From positions 1 to 27,414 of the IMG/VR virus record IMGVR_UViG_3300030333_003456: 27,414 nucleotides of DNA, one strand, 5' to 3'. Source of the DNA: a virus. Below, in pieces: positions 1 to 8,521 of the stretch. How positions within the stretch are numbered: position 1 is the stretch's first letter; each line of letters opens with the position of its first letter. Made by a program: the position numbers and the translations under genes. Below the pieces are notes generated by a model, which saw only the letters and a list, made by a program, of their open reading frames with translations, made no database searches and was not told the origin of the DNA.

Positions 1-1128
1 ATCTAAGTCAACATAAGATGGTGATAATGTTTTAACTCTATATCCTTTAACATATGCTGCACCTGATCCAAATTCTACTGCATACTTACTTTCTGACGCA
101 GTACCCTCTTGTGCTGTAGTAGCACCAACAGCATATACACCATTATTAAATCCGTCATCAAGATTCTCTCTAAGATTAATAGCAAAATCTTTTACAATAT
201 AATCTCCAGATTCTTCATAAGTTCTAATAGCAAGAGACTTTTCTAACTCATCATATGCACTACGATCTAAAAGTTTCTCAACCTTACTTGCGTTAATTCT
301 TAATAGCTCAATGAAGTTCTTATCAGCATCATCTGTAAGAAGTTTCTTAATGAGCTTGGTTGTTATTCTGAACCTGTGAGAACCAGGAGCAGCATAATTA
401 GATGTTCCTGCAGCGTTATCATTGAGGCTAAGGTCATCTTCTGGGGTAATGATGGATTCTTGTATGTCAAGTCCAACTCGATAGGAGGGGTTACTTCCAT
501 ATTGATCTAATAAAATATATTGATAAGGTACATCTACAAAGAAACCTCTAATGTAGTATACACCAGTTTGTACATATGCAACAGATCCTTTTTGTAAAGC
601 ATCTGTTGGTAGTAATTGAGCAAATGGCGATCCAACTTCAATTAGAGTAGTACCAAATGTAATCGCAGATGTAGTTACTAACTGTTCATTATTTGAAAAT
701 GTTTGTTGTGTATTTGCTGTACCACCAGACTCAGTATACTTAACATAAAGGGTTATATAACCTTTATCTGAATCAGTAGCTGAAATACTATATAATACTT
801 TTGCTTTAACACCAGAAGTCAAACCTGTAATAATCTTACCGTTTAACTGTGAGCGATATAATTCTACGTCAGCACCCAAGAATGACTCTTGAAGCATGAT
901 ACAATCAACATTCAGGTCATAACCAATCTGACCAGGAATAACCATTGCACCATCTTTAAATAGGTGCGATCCAACGTTCTCAATCTGATTCTGTTGAATC
1001 GATTGCATTGTTGTAAGTTCCCTTGCCTGTATTGGGAAGCCAGGTCTAAACAGCACTCGATAAAAGTTCTTACTCTTATCAAAGTCGTCGTAATACGGGG
1101 TTACATTTAAATTAGTATTTTGTGCCAT
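1..1128 (-). CDS. DUF4815-type phage structural protein, N-terminal 376 residues (3' end outside window)
   Basis: The frame is open from an ATG at 1128 to the left edge, giving 376 residues with no stop. The start (MAQNTNLNVTPYYDDFD, then YRVLFRPGFPIQARELTTMQ) is the conserved opening of the DUF4815 family, which occurs in tail or baseplate modules of T4-like marine phages. Further in are blocks typical of that family: KVEKLLDRSAYDELEKSLA, YIVKDFAINLRENL and, at the edge, AAYVKGYRVKTLSPSYVDL. Its biochemical role is not known to me; a baseplate-periphery or fibre-attachment role is inferred from position, where T4 carries genes 9 and 10. It begins 4 nt after the gp8 stop codon with no strong Shine-Dalgarno sequence, which suggests translational coupling to gp8. 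Family assignment is fairly sure; function is not. Confidence 0.85.
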   Translation of the reverse strand, partial: MAQNTNLNVTPYYDDFDKSKNFYRVLFRPGFPIQARELTTMQSIQQNQIENVGSHLFKDGAMVIPGQIGYDLNVDCIMLQESFLGADVELYRSQLNGKIITGLTSGVKAKVLYSISATDSDKGYITLYVKYTESGGTANTQQTFSNNEQLVTTSAITFGTTLIEVGSPFAQLLPTDALQKGSVAYVQTGVYYIRGFFVDVPYQYILLDQYGSNPSYRVGLDIQESIITPEDDLSLNDNAAGTSNYAAPGSHRFRITTKLIKKLLTDDADKNFIELLRINASKVEKLLDRSAYDELEKSLAIRTYEESGDYIVKDFAINLRENLDDGFNNGVYAVGATTAQEGTASESKYAVEFGSGAAYVKGYRVKTLSPSYVDLD

Positions 1129-1132
1129 TCGT

Positions 1133-2665
1133 TTAGAACTCGATTACGATTTTAATGTCTTCTACTTGGTCGTTTGCACGACTAATGGATCTCCTATTAT
1201 CTATGTAAACAACCTGACCGCTATTTGATTCGATTTCAGGTTTTGCATATCCATTGTTAAACTTCATACCTAAGTCATATTCAGTGTTGTTAATAGTCCT
1301 TGAAGATGAGTTAGGAACAGCAGGGAAGTTAACGTCAGGAGCACCAGCAGCACCAGAAGTAGCACCGCTTATAACATTAGAACCATCAAATTCATTCTGT
1401 GTACCAGTAACTTCAGGGAAGATACCGTCTACAGCATTCTGATAGTATTTCAAAAGCTTTGTAGTTGCATTCCATGATATAACACGTGCACGAGCAGTAA
1501 CGTTAGTACCACCAACAACTCTTGTCTGTGTTATTATTTCGTCAGGAACGTAATTACCTTGGAAAGTAGGAGCAAATATAACTGCCTTACAAGCAGAAAC
1601 CGTTAGGTCTGATATAAGTTCAGCAGTACCATACTTAAGTGGGTTTGTAATTAACCCAATTCTTCTATAATCATTATCTACAGGGAAATCACCAGCACCC
1701 TCATCATATGAGAGTTTAGCGTTGATCATGACACGGAAAGCACCAACTTCAACAACTGAATCATATCCATGTCCATTTGGAGGAGGAATGATTACGTCAA
1801 CTTGACCACCAGTACCTGTACCAATACCTGTGATATTATCAACAGATATTTTACCGAATGTATATCCAGTACCACCTGATGTTACAGTTGCAGAGATGAT
1901 TTTACCGCCATCAACGACAATACTAACACGACCTCCAGTACCATCACCATTAATAGAGACGTTATCGTACGTTCCATTGTTGTATCCTGCTCCAGCAGCG
2001 TTAATTACTACAGTATCAACTTCACCAGAAACAGCATTTGTCTTTACTGCTGCGTTGGTAAAGACGGGCATATAATCATTAGAGAAGAATTTAAGGACGG
2101 AAGCCACTGGGATGGTGTACATATACTTCCAACGATATCCATCACCAGTAGTGACAATGGAAGTAGAAGTACCAGTAGGCTCAACTGTAGAAGGTTTACC
2201 ATTAGGATCAGAGGGTGAAGTGCCATTATAGATGCACTTATATACCTGATACTGAGAGTTTACAACATAAAAGTCAGAGTCATATAGTTTAGTAGCACCT
2301 GAGGCAGCAGTTTTACTTGGAGAATAGTCATGTCTGTACATGTCATAGGTGAAACCTAATCCACCAGTAGTTTGTTCTGGGGAAACCCAGTCAATTCTAC
2401 GAACAACCTGTACGGTATCAGAAGCAAGGACTCTCTTCAAAGATACCATATCATCATAAGAACCAGAAAATTCTGAGAATGAATCAACTGCCTGTGGAGG
2501 CGAGTTTTCATTATCCCATGATTGTGGTCTTCCAATGAACAGATACACCCTATCACGATTGGCACCAGCAGCCGTATCGGATTGAGTCGCATCTGGACCT
2601 TCAAGTGCCTTAATGAATTTTTGTGCTGAAAAAATTCTAAATTGATCAGTTAATAGAGCTGCCAT
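1133..2665 (-). CDS. 8: T4-like baseplate wedge protein gp8
   Basis: Homologue of T4 gp8, the wedge subunit that joins gp6, gp7 and gp10 in the tail baseplate. Blocks matching T4 gp8 appear in order: VYLFIGRPQSW (residues 40-50; T4 has an ITFGRSEPW-type block), RRIDW (89-93; T4 RRDW), GDGYRWKYMYTIP (174-186; T4 GDGYVWEYLFEIP), NDYRRIGLITNPL (331-343; T4 FRQISIITNPL) and the C-terminus GQVVYIDNRRSISRANDQVE (483-502). It is 510 residues, against 334 in T4. The extra length is a glycine-rich GxGY insert at about 212-297 and a longer segment at about 350-470. The ATG at 2665 is supported by an in-frame TAG two codons upstream. A late-promoter-like CATAAATA and an AGGAGG lie in the 38-nt gap before it. 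Confidence 0.93.
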   Translation of the reverse strand: MAALLTDQFRIFSAQKFIKALEGPDATQSDTAAGANRDRVYLFIGRPQSWDNENSPPQAVDSFSEFSGSYDDMVSLKRVLASDTVQVVRRIDWVSPEQTTGGLGFTYDMYRHDYSPSKTAASGATKLYDSDFYVVNSQYQVYKCIYNGTSPSDPNGKPSTVEPTGTSTSIVTTGDGYRWKYMYTIPVASVLKFFSNDYMPVFTNAAVKTNAVSGEVDTVVINAAGAGYNNGTYDNVSINGDGTGGRVSIVVDGGKIISATVTSGGTGYTFGKISVDNITGIGTGTGGQVDVIIPPPNGHGYDSVVEVGAFRVMINAKLSYDEGAGDFPVDNDYRRIGLITNPLKYGTAELISDLTVSACKAVIFAPTFQGNYVPDEIITQTRVVGGTNVTARARVISWNATTKLLKYYQNAVDGIFPEVTGTQNEFDGSNVISGATSGAAGAPDVNFPAVPNSSSRTINNTEYDLGMKFNNGYAKPEIESNSGQVVYIDNRRSISRANDQVEDIKIVIEF

Positions 2666-2682
2666 GTCCTAGTGACTATTGT

Positions 2683-2688
2683 CCTCCT
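2683..2688 (-). promoter_or_regulatory. Strong Shine-Dalgarno (AGGAGG) upstream of gp8, long spacing
   Basis: The minus strand reads AGGAGG here, a full anti-16S match, but it sits 17 nt from the gp8 ATG at 2665, far longer than the usual 5-9 nt. No ATG, GTG or TTG lies at normal spacing, and an in-frame TAG just before the ATG rules out a longer gp8. A weaker AGGA lies 1 nt before the ATG (2667-2670). Confidence 0.6.
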
Positions 2689-2691
2689 GTT

Positions 2692-2699
2692 TATTTATG
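2692..2699 (-). promoter_or_regulatory. Candidate T4-type late promoter for gp8
   Basis: The minus strand reads CATAAATA, one mismatch from the T4 late-promoter box TATAAATA, and lies in the gap between the upstream stop codon (2704-2706) and gp8. Initiation a few nt downstream would give a short leader that still contains the AGGAGG. T4-like cyanophages are known to use closely related late boxes. The call is by motif and position only. Confidence 0.6.
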
Positions 2700-2703
2700 A
2701 TGG

Positions 2704-5700
2704 TTACGAACGAACAGTTGTCTGATATTCAATTCGTTTAATTCTATATGATGCTCCAGCATTACCATTAATCTTTTCTCCACCTAAAATTGCCTGTGCT
2801 ATAGCACCATTAGGAGTGGAAGCAAACTTACCATCAGAAATATTATTAGAAGAATCTGTGAAAAGAATATATGGATGAGTCCTATATGAATTATCTATTG
2901 TCTGTTGATAACCATACCCACCATTAGTAATAGTAATAGAAGCAACTTGGTCTGCTGCGGTTGTCATATTTACAGTAGCAGTTGCTTGTATATCTCCCAT
3001 AGCACCACCCCAAGGAATAGTTTCGCTATTTCTGCTTTCAGTAGCAGGAGAAGTTGGACCCTGAATCTCTAATAATGGAGTAGAACTATAGTTCTGTCCA
3101 GAATCCTGAATAACAAAATCAATAATAGTTGAATCATGAGAAAACTCATAAAGATAACCAGCAATACCAACATTGATATTACCTGTGTTATATGGAGTAA
3201 TATCCTTAAGTGTAAGAATACCATTTGAAGGATCCCATGATACACAGGTTCCTCTAACTCCAGAAACTGCACCAGTTACAAGTTCATCAACACCAAAGTT
3301 TTGACCATTGTTATCTGTTGCCAATTCCACATATATCTTAACAAGTGCTGTATGGTCTACACCATCACTTAGACCACCTGCACCTGTAATTGTTGCATAC
3401 TTGAATGGAATAGCTGCGTCCTTAATATTATCACCAACTTGGAATAAGGTTGTATTAGTACCACCAAGGGTTTCTTCAATACCATATAATGAATTATAGA
3501 TACCACCGTCAAGACTAATTTGATTAAGGAAATCAGTACCAGTATTTACCAAATCAGGAATACCATCTCCAACTGGCGGACCTGCAGGTATAAGATCTTG
3601 GAATGCCTTATCTTGTAAAGTTGTAATAGGAACTGTTAATGTTGTAATAACACTTCCAGTAGAATCTACAACAACATGAGGATCAAATCCACTTGGAGCA
3701 CTATCAGCAACACCAGCATCAAACTGAACAATAGCATCCTCAGTAGAAGGAAGACCACCGTCAATAAATGCTAATTCATCAATTTCAAATGTAACTAACA
3801 GTGCTCTTGTAGCTGGATCCCAATCATATACTTTAGCAACCTTATTACTAGAGTTTTCAACTCTTCTTATAACTCTGTCACCAACATTAAACTTATAAGT
3901 TGAATTACCCTCAGAATCATTTTGTCCAGCATCAAGTATAATACGCTGATCATAATTAAAGTTTACACCCCTTGTTAAACCTGAGAACTTACCAGCAGAT
4001 TTAGAAGTATAAGAAATTGTTTCTGTGTCTACAATAATCTGACCTGATCCTGGATATGCATCTGTAGAATCAACAAATACATCCGAATCAGATGCACCAA
4101 GAGCTTTAACTAATCCAGTTAAGTAAATTGCAGAAGAATTAAATGCCTGTCTTGCTCTTGATTTACGCTTAAGATTAACAAGTTTAGTGAATATGACATT
4201 TGGTGAAGAGGTATATCCAGTACCAGGTTCAATAACATTAATACCAGTTAAAGCACCTTGATTAATAACTGCCTCTGCTTTAGCACCTAATCCTCCACCA
4301 CCAGTAATTAAAACATATGGAGGTTCTTCATAATATTCACCAGGATTTACAACACTAATTGATGTAACCTTACCAAGTTTATCAATAGTAGCAGCACCTT
4401 GAGCACCTTGTCCTCCACCACCTTCAAATATAAGTGTTGGTGGAGTTGCATAATCTCTACCTGTATTGGTTAATGATAAACCAGTAACTGTTTGTACAAC
4501 AGGATTACCAGTAGCACCTGTTCCACCACCACCAAGAATTTTTGCAGTAGCATTACCAAAATAATTATCACCCTTCTTGGTCATCTTAATATAAGAAAGT
4601 TGACCAGGATTATCTGTACTCAATACAACTTCACCCTCAGCACCACTTGGGAAAGATGCTGGCATTGGAGGTACTGTACTACCTTCAAATAATGGTACAC
4701 CATAAAACTTAAGACCAATAACATAAGGATATACAGGATTACCTGAACCATCCTCTGTCATAAAGTAAGCATAGGTTCCATTTGGATACTCAGGAGTTAC
4801 AGCAAATTTACCATTATGCTCATCAAGAGTACCAACACCAGAAGCCCAAATATAATCTTGTGTTAAATCTCCAAGAACATATCCACCTTGAACAGTTCTT
4901 AATCCATGACCTGAATTAGAATAAGCAAATGTATACAGAGCAGCAGGAGCATTTACAGGAACAGTCCATCGCATTTCCCTAGTAGTTGCTAACTGAAACC
5001 CGCTAATATAACTTGCATATGATACTTCAGAACCATTAATATAATATTTTACTCCTTCTACATTTGCAATATAATTTGTATTTCCTATATCTGATGTATT
5101 TCCTGTTGAATGCCATCCATCTTCAGTAGCAGACAATAGTAAATGTTGGTTATCATTACTCGAATCATTTTGTTGGAATATATAAGTCTTTCCTCGTTTT
5201 AAATCTAAGAAGTTTGGTGTTGAACCATCAAATAAGAATTTACCACTAGCTACAGTAACAACATATGTGACTGTACTTACAGTTGTTACTTCTGGACGAG
5301 CACCTGGAAGTTCACCAGCAGTTCTTAATCTATAACCAGATACCTCTCTAGCAACAGCACCAGAAGCATTATATCCCCAAGGACCATAAATGGGATATCC
5401 ATCATAAGACATACCCAAGATCTTAGAGTGTCCATCTACATGTCTTGAATAGTCAGGACCAGTAGCAAAGAAATCTGTAATGTAATAATCATTTACTGGA
5501 GGAGTATTATCTGGAGTGCTATCAAAGATCATATAACCTTCATCACCTGAATATCCAGACATATGTCTATGATACTTACAGTAATAATAGATTTTATTAG
5601 TTTCATCACTATTCATTATGAATAGAGGTGCAAACTCATTCTCATAATCAGTTGATGGTGCTGCACTTGCACCAGTACTATTATAATAAAGAGTACCACT

Positions 5701-7272
5701 ATTCAATAAACCATCAGCAGTCGTACTAAACTGCATCGGATGACCATGAGGATGAAGATTAGAAGGTTGGTTACTGGTATCTGCTTGATTCCACTTAATT
5801 AAATAATTTGCTTGAACCTTAATATCTTCTGGAGCAAAATAATATTGTCCAGGAACAAAGGAACCAAATTCAGCAGCATCCGTACCAAAGTCGATATAGA
5901 ATACACCGTTAGTAAGAAGTGTAGGAACTGCATTAACTCTAAATGAGAAACCAGTAGATCCTAAAAACTTATCACCTTCAGAAAAACTACCTTCTGTTTG
6001 TCTTAAATATACTCTTGTTACTTGATTTGTATTATCTCTTACTACCTTAGCAATTATACCTTGACCATTACCACCAATCTCACCTACATTTCTACCAACT
6101 TCTACCTGACCTAAAGTCTCATCAACTTGATTAACTACCAACATTATATTATCAAACTCGGTCTTAATATTCCAAGTAAATTGTCTTATCTTACCCCAAT
6201 CAAATACACCATTTCTCTGAGCAAATTCAGTAATAGTCTTACTTGACTGATAATACTGAATATTACTATCAACTATTGCATCATAAGCATTTGTATTTTT
6301 AAGATAATCGTACTTAACAGTATCAATAGAAAAGTTAGTGGGAGTTCCACCTGTTGTACCCCATTCTGGAGTATGGATTAATCCACCGTTTGCTAGAATC
6401 CCAGTAACTTTATTTAATTGCTCTTCTCTGGCACCAGGGTCAGGTACATCTTTACCACCCCTGTAAATGAAAGTTTGATTGAATGTGCGATCTTTTATTC
6501 CACCACCACTATAGACTGCACCTGCCAATGCAGATTTAAACGTATGTGCAGTAGTATTAGTAGAAGGTGCAACACCTAAAACTTGTATAGTAATACTATC
6601 AACAGTAGTATTATTAACTAAAATATTGACGTTATGAACTGGATCAGTTGTACGAGGATAGGTATGATCTGTAGCATGATTATCCTGAGCACAAGTAAAC
6701 GTTATAGAATTTGGTAATAACTTAATATAATCTCCAGGACTATAACTATGACTACCAATAGTCAAAACCATACTACCTGTAGTAGGGTTATAGGTAGCTT
6801 GAGTAGGAGTATATGCTGCTAATGTAGTACCAGGACTACCACCAGGAACTCTTTCCTCTGCTATTGGTGTAGGTTTTGGATGATTGTCCGCAACAATTGC
6901 AAGTCTATCTGTTGTCCCTGAGAACGTTCCAGTAGTTGCAGAGTTAGGATGAGTCTGCCAAATTTTATTGACATCAAAAGATGTTATAACATTAGGAGTT
7001 TCATCCTGAGGAACAATTTGTAATCTTAAAGGATCATATCCTCTACCTCGATTTAAAACCCTAACATGAATAATCTGACCTGAGTCATCATCAATAATAG
7101 GATATAATAATGCTTCAACATCTGGTGTGCCACATCCCTGTATAGTCAAACGAGGAGGATCATCTGACGAATAGGATGCACCACCGTTAACTACTTTGAC
7201 CGCACGAACTCCAAATATTTCATCAAAAATAGGTTCAATGACGGCACCAGAACCAGGAACTGTTCTTGCCAT
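2704..7272 (-). CDS. Large YHYH / cupredoxin-domain virion structural protein (1,522 aa)
   Basis: Its N-terminus (MARTVPGSGAVIEPIFDEIF) resembles the YHYH-domain structural proteins of T4-like cyanophages. Visible parts are: GxGY-type repeats at about 26-86; one CxxD...HTYPR repeat of the kind found in the giant protein at about 155-250; a cupredoxin-like region at about 480-585 with HPHGHP (507-512) and CKYHRHM (565-571); a YHYH-family core SYDGYPIYGPWGY at 622-634; a second cupredoxin-like stretch at about 675-800 without the cysteine; three GxGY/GGGG repeats at about 890-1030; and a mixed beta-rich C-terminus with more GxGY units at about 1385-1455. It starts 5 nt after the preceding stop codon with no clear Shine-Dalgarno, so coupled translation is likely. 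A role in the baseplate or fibres is inferred from lying between a fibre-like gene and gp8. No enzyme activity can be claimed. Confidence 0.85.
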   Translation of the reverse strand: MARTVPGSGAVIEPIFDEIFGVRAVKVVNGGASYSSDDPPRLTIQGCGTPDVEALLYPIIDDDSGQIIHVRVLNRGRGYDPLRLQIVPQDETPNVITSFDVNKIWQTHPNSATTGTFSGTTDRLAIVADNHPKPTPIAEERVPGGSPGTTLAAYTPTQATYNPTTGSMVLTIGSHSYSPGDYIKLLPNSITFTCAQDNHATDHTYPRTTDPVHNVNILVNNTTVDSITIQVLGVAPSTNTTAHTFKSALAGAVYSGGGIKDRTFNQTFIYRGGKDVPDPGAREEQLNKVTGILANGGLIHTPEWGTTGGTPTNFSIDTVKYDYLKNTNAYDAIVDSNIQYYQSSKTITEFAQRNGVFDWGKIRQFTWNIKTEFDNIMLVVNQVDETLGQVEVGRNVGEIGGNGQGIIAKVVRDNTNQVTRVYLRQTEGSFSEGDKFLGSTGFSFRVNAVPTLLTNGVFYIDFGTDAAEFGSFVPGQYYFAPEDIKVQANYLIKWNQADTSNQPSNLHPHGHPMQFSTTADGLLNSGTLYYNSTGASAAPSTDYENEFAPLFIMNSDETNKIYYYCKYHRHMSGYSGDEGYMIFDSTPDNTPPVNDYYITDFFATGPDYSRHVDGHSKILGMSYDGYPIYGPWGYNASGAVAREVSGYRLRTAGELPGARPEVTTVSTVTYVVTVASGKFLFDGSTPNFLDLKRGKTYIFQQNDSSNDNQHLLLSATEDGWHSTGNTSDIGNTNYIANVEGVKYYINGSEVSYASYISGFQLATTREMRWTVPVNAPAALYTFAYSNSGHGLRTVQGGYVLGDLTQDYIWASGVGTLDEHNGKFAVTPEYPNGTYAYFMTEDGSGNPVYPYVIGLKFYGVPLFEGSTVPPMPASFPSGAEGEVVLSTDNPGQLSYIKMTKKGDNYFGNATAKILGGGGTGATGNPVVQTVTGLSLTNTGRDYATPPTLIFEGGGGQGAQGAATIDKLGKVTSISVVNPGEYYEEPPYVLITGGGGLGAKAEAVINQGALTGINVIEPGTGYTSSPNVIFTKLVNLKRKSRARQAFNSSAIYLTGLVKALGASDSDVFVDSTDAYPGSGQIIVDTETISYTSKSAGKFSGLTRGVNFNYDQRIILDAGQNDSEGNSTYKFNVGDRVIRRVENSSNKVAKVYDWDPATRALLVTFEIDELAFIDGGLPSTEDAIVQFDAGVADSAPSGFDPHVVVDSTGSVITTLTVPITTLQDKAFQDLIPAGPPVGDGIPDLVNTGTDFLNQISLDGGIYNSLYGIEETLGGTNTTLFQVGDNIKDAAIPFKYATITGAGGLSDGVDHTALVKIYVELATDNNGQNFGVDELVTGAVSGVRGTCVSWDPSNGILTLKDITPYNTGNINVGIAGYLYEFSHDSTIIDFVIQDSGQNYSSTPLLEIQGPTSPATESRNSETIPWGGAMGDIQATATVNMTTAADQVASITITNGGYGYQQTIDNSYRTHPYILFTDSSNNISDGKFASTPNGAIAQAILGGEKINGNAGASYRIKRIEYQTTVRS
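5365..5442 (-). other. YHYH-family core motif in the 1,522-aa protein
   Basis: Residues 611-634 contain GHSKILGMSYDGYPIYGPWGY-type sequence, matching the signature GxAxDGxPIYG block of the YHYH family (PF14240). The family's name-giving YHYH tetrad is not present as such; the upstream CKYHRHM lies where it would be expected. Confidence 0.7.
5526..5835 (-). other. Cupredoxin-like region in the 1,522-aa protein (HPHGHP...CKYHRHM)
   Basis: Residues about 480-583 read like a blue-copper fold: a strand ending IKW, then HPHGHPMQF, then YYYCKYHRHMSG. Cys565, His568 and Met571 have the C-x2-H-x2-M spacing of the amicyanin copper loop, and a His from the HPHGHP motif would be the fourth ligand. The copper site is inferred from spacing alone. 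Confidence 0.6.
6523..6810 (-). repeat. Single CxxD...HTYPR repeat, type A, in the 1,522-aa protein
   Basis: Residues about 155-250 carry YNPTTGSMVLTIGSHSY, then ITFTCAQDNHATDHTYPR (YPR codons at 6652-6660), then ITIQVL and PSTNTTAHTF. This is the same repeat that occurs 19 times in the giant protein. It is the only copy seen outside it. Confidence 0.85.
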
Positions 7273-7277
7273 TTATA

Positions 7278-8501
7278 TTATGCTACGTTGATTGTGCCAT
7301 TCATGGCAGCGTGTAATGTACATTGATAATAAAGTGTTGCAGGAGCATCCATTGGTACAGTCCAATAGAGCACCGTCGTTCCACTACCACTTTGTCCAGT
7401 AGTATAAGGAGTACCAGCTAAACCTTGAGTACTCTGAATCCTAAAGGGGTGACCACCACCTTGGATTGAGTTATCAAATGCATAGGTAAATCCTTTATAC
7501 ACAGTAAAAGTAGGATCATTTACAACCCCACTAAATCCTGGTCCAGAAACTGTATAATCTCCAGTTCCTACTGCATTCAACTCAAACCAAATGATAGGAC
7601 TTCTATTAGGTTTCCAAACAGAACCATCATAGAATAATGAATCTCCTTGAGTAATACCAGCAATATCACTGTCAGTTAGAGCAGCAAATGTTGTTGTTAA
7701 AGTTCCAGAGAAATCAACTGTCACCGTATCTCCAGTGACAGATGTGGTGATATTAGTACCACCAGCAATAGTCAATGTATCTGTTTGAGTATTTGCTGTT
7801 GTATTTCCAGTATCTCCAGCAACAGTAGCAAATAAATTAATTGATGCAATACCAGATGCGTCATCACCAGGCTTCCACTTACTTGCAGAAGAATCCCATT
7901 TTAAAACTTGATTATTAGTAGGAGCAACAGTAGTTGTATCAACGTCTGTTAAGGCATCTACTCCTGAATATTGAGTTAAAAGTTTACACTTAGTATTACC
8001 TACACCACCAGCAGTAATGTTAATATTAACATATGGATTATCATCACCACTTACAGTATAAAAAATCCCTCTATAATCTGCTTCAGCAGGAGCAACACCA
8101 GTACTTGCATACTCATTTTTATACTTTAGTTTAGTCGGGAAATCGATTGCTCCAGTCGTACCATCAAAACTATTAGTGACACCACCAACACCGAGAGTAA
8201 GATTTCCTGTTCCGTTGGTAGCGATATTAATATTTCCATTAGACGAGGATATGATAGAACTTCCATTTACGTCTAAATTAGCAGTTAAGTTTGTATAATC
8301 TGAAGGTAAAAAAGTTGATCCATTATAGCGTAAAACCTGTCCTGTCGCAGGGTTAGTGGTATTAACTGTTAAAGTTGTACCATTACCTAACGCAGAGTAG
8401 ATTTCATTGAAATTGTCGTTAATCTTGTCTCCACCTGCTCGAAGGGTATCACCCGTATTATCGTTAGCATTAGTTCCAAGACCAAGTGATTGTTTAGCCA
8501 T
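7278..8501 (-). CDS. Tail-fibre-like protein with C-terminal cupredoxin-like domain (407 aa)
   Basis: The N-terminus (LGLGTNANDNTGDTLRAGG, then KINDNFNEIYSALG) is the widespread phage fibre/adaptor motif that starts many tail-associated proteins. Short fibre-type repeats follow: GQVLRYNGSTFLPSD (54-68), NQVLKWDSSASKWKPGDD (197-214) and GDSLFYDGSVWKP (286-298). The last 100 residues form a different domain: FTVYKGFTYAF (332-342), GHPFRI with His351, YWTVPMDAPATLYYQ (379-393), then CTLHAAM with Cys394, His397 and Met400. This matches a type 1 copper (amicyanin-like) ligand set in order and spacing. The gene starts 20 nt after the giant gene's stop codon, behind a perfect late-promoter box; GAG 3 nt before the ATG is a weak ribosome site. 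It probably acts as a short fibre or as an adaptor next to the giant protein. Confidence 0.85.
   Translation of the reverse strand: MAKQSLGLGTNANDNTGDTLRAGGDKINDNFNEIYSALGNGTTLTVNTTNPATGQVLRYNGSTFLPSDYTNLTANLDVNGSSIISSSNGNINIATNGTGNLTLGVGGVTNSFDGTTGAIDFPTKLKYKNEYASTGVAPAEADYRGIFYTVSGDDNPYVNINITAGGVGNTKCKLLTQYSGVDALTDVDTTTVAPTNNQVLKWDSSASKWKPGDDASGIASINLFATVAGDTGNTTANTQTDTLTIAGGTNITTSVTGDTVTVDFSGTLTTTFAALTDSDIAGITQGDSLFYDGSVWKPNRSPIIWFELNAVGTGDYTVSGPGFSGVVNDPTFTVYKGFTYAFDNSIQGGGHPFRIQSTQGLAGTPYTTGQSGSGTTVLYWTVPMDAPATLYYQCTLHAAMNGTINVA
7281..7509 (-). other. Amicyanin-like cupredoxin domain at the C-terminus of the 407-aa protein
   Basis: Residues about 332-407 hold His351 (GHPF) and the loop Cys394-x2-His397-x2-Met400. 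In amicyanin the ligands are His53 and the loop Cys92-x2-His95-x2-Met98, so the loop spacing is identical and the His-Cys separation is similar (43 against 39 residues). The domain ends six residues after the final beta strand begins, as expected for this fold. Confidence 0.65.
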
Positions 8502-8521
8502 TACTCGCTATAATTTTTAGT

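Noticed and set aside
3069-3272. Leu/Ile-rich minus-strand ORF resembling a membrane protein
   Set aside because: It is an out-of-frame reading inside the 1,522-aa gene; the AT-rich codons produce the hydrophobic look.
7270-7277. TATAAATG as a late promoter for the 1,522-aa gene
   Set aside because: The motif includes the start codon itself, so transcription would begin inside the gene; translational coupling to the upstream stop codon 5 nt away explains expression better.
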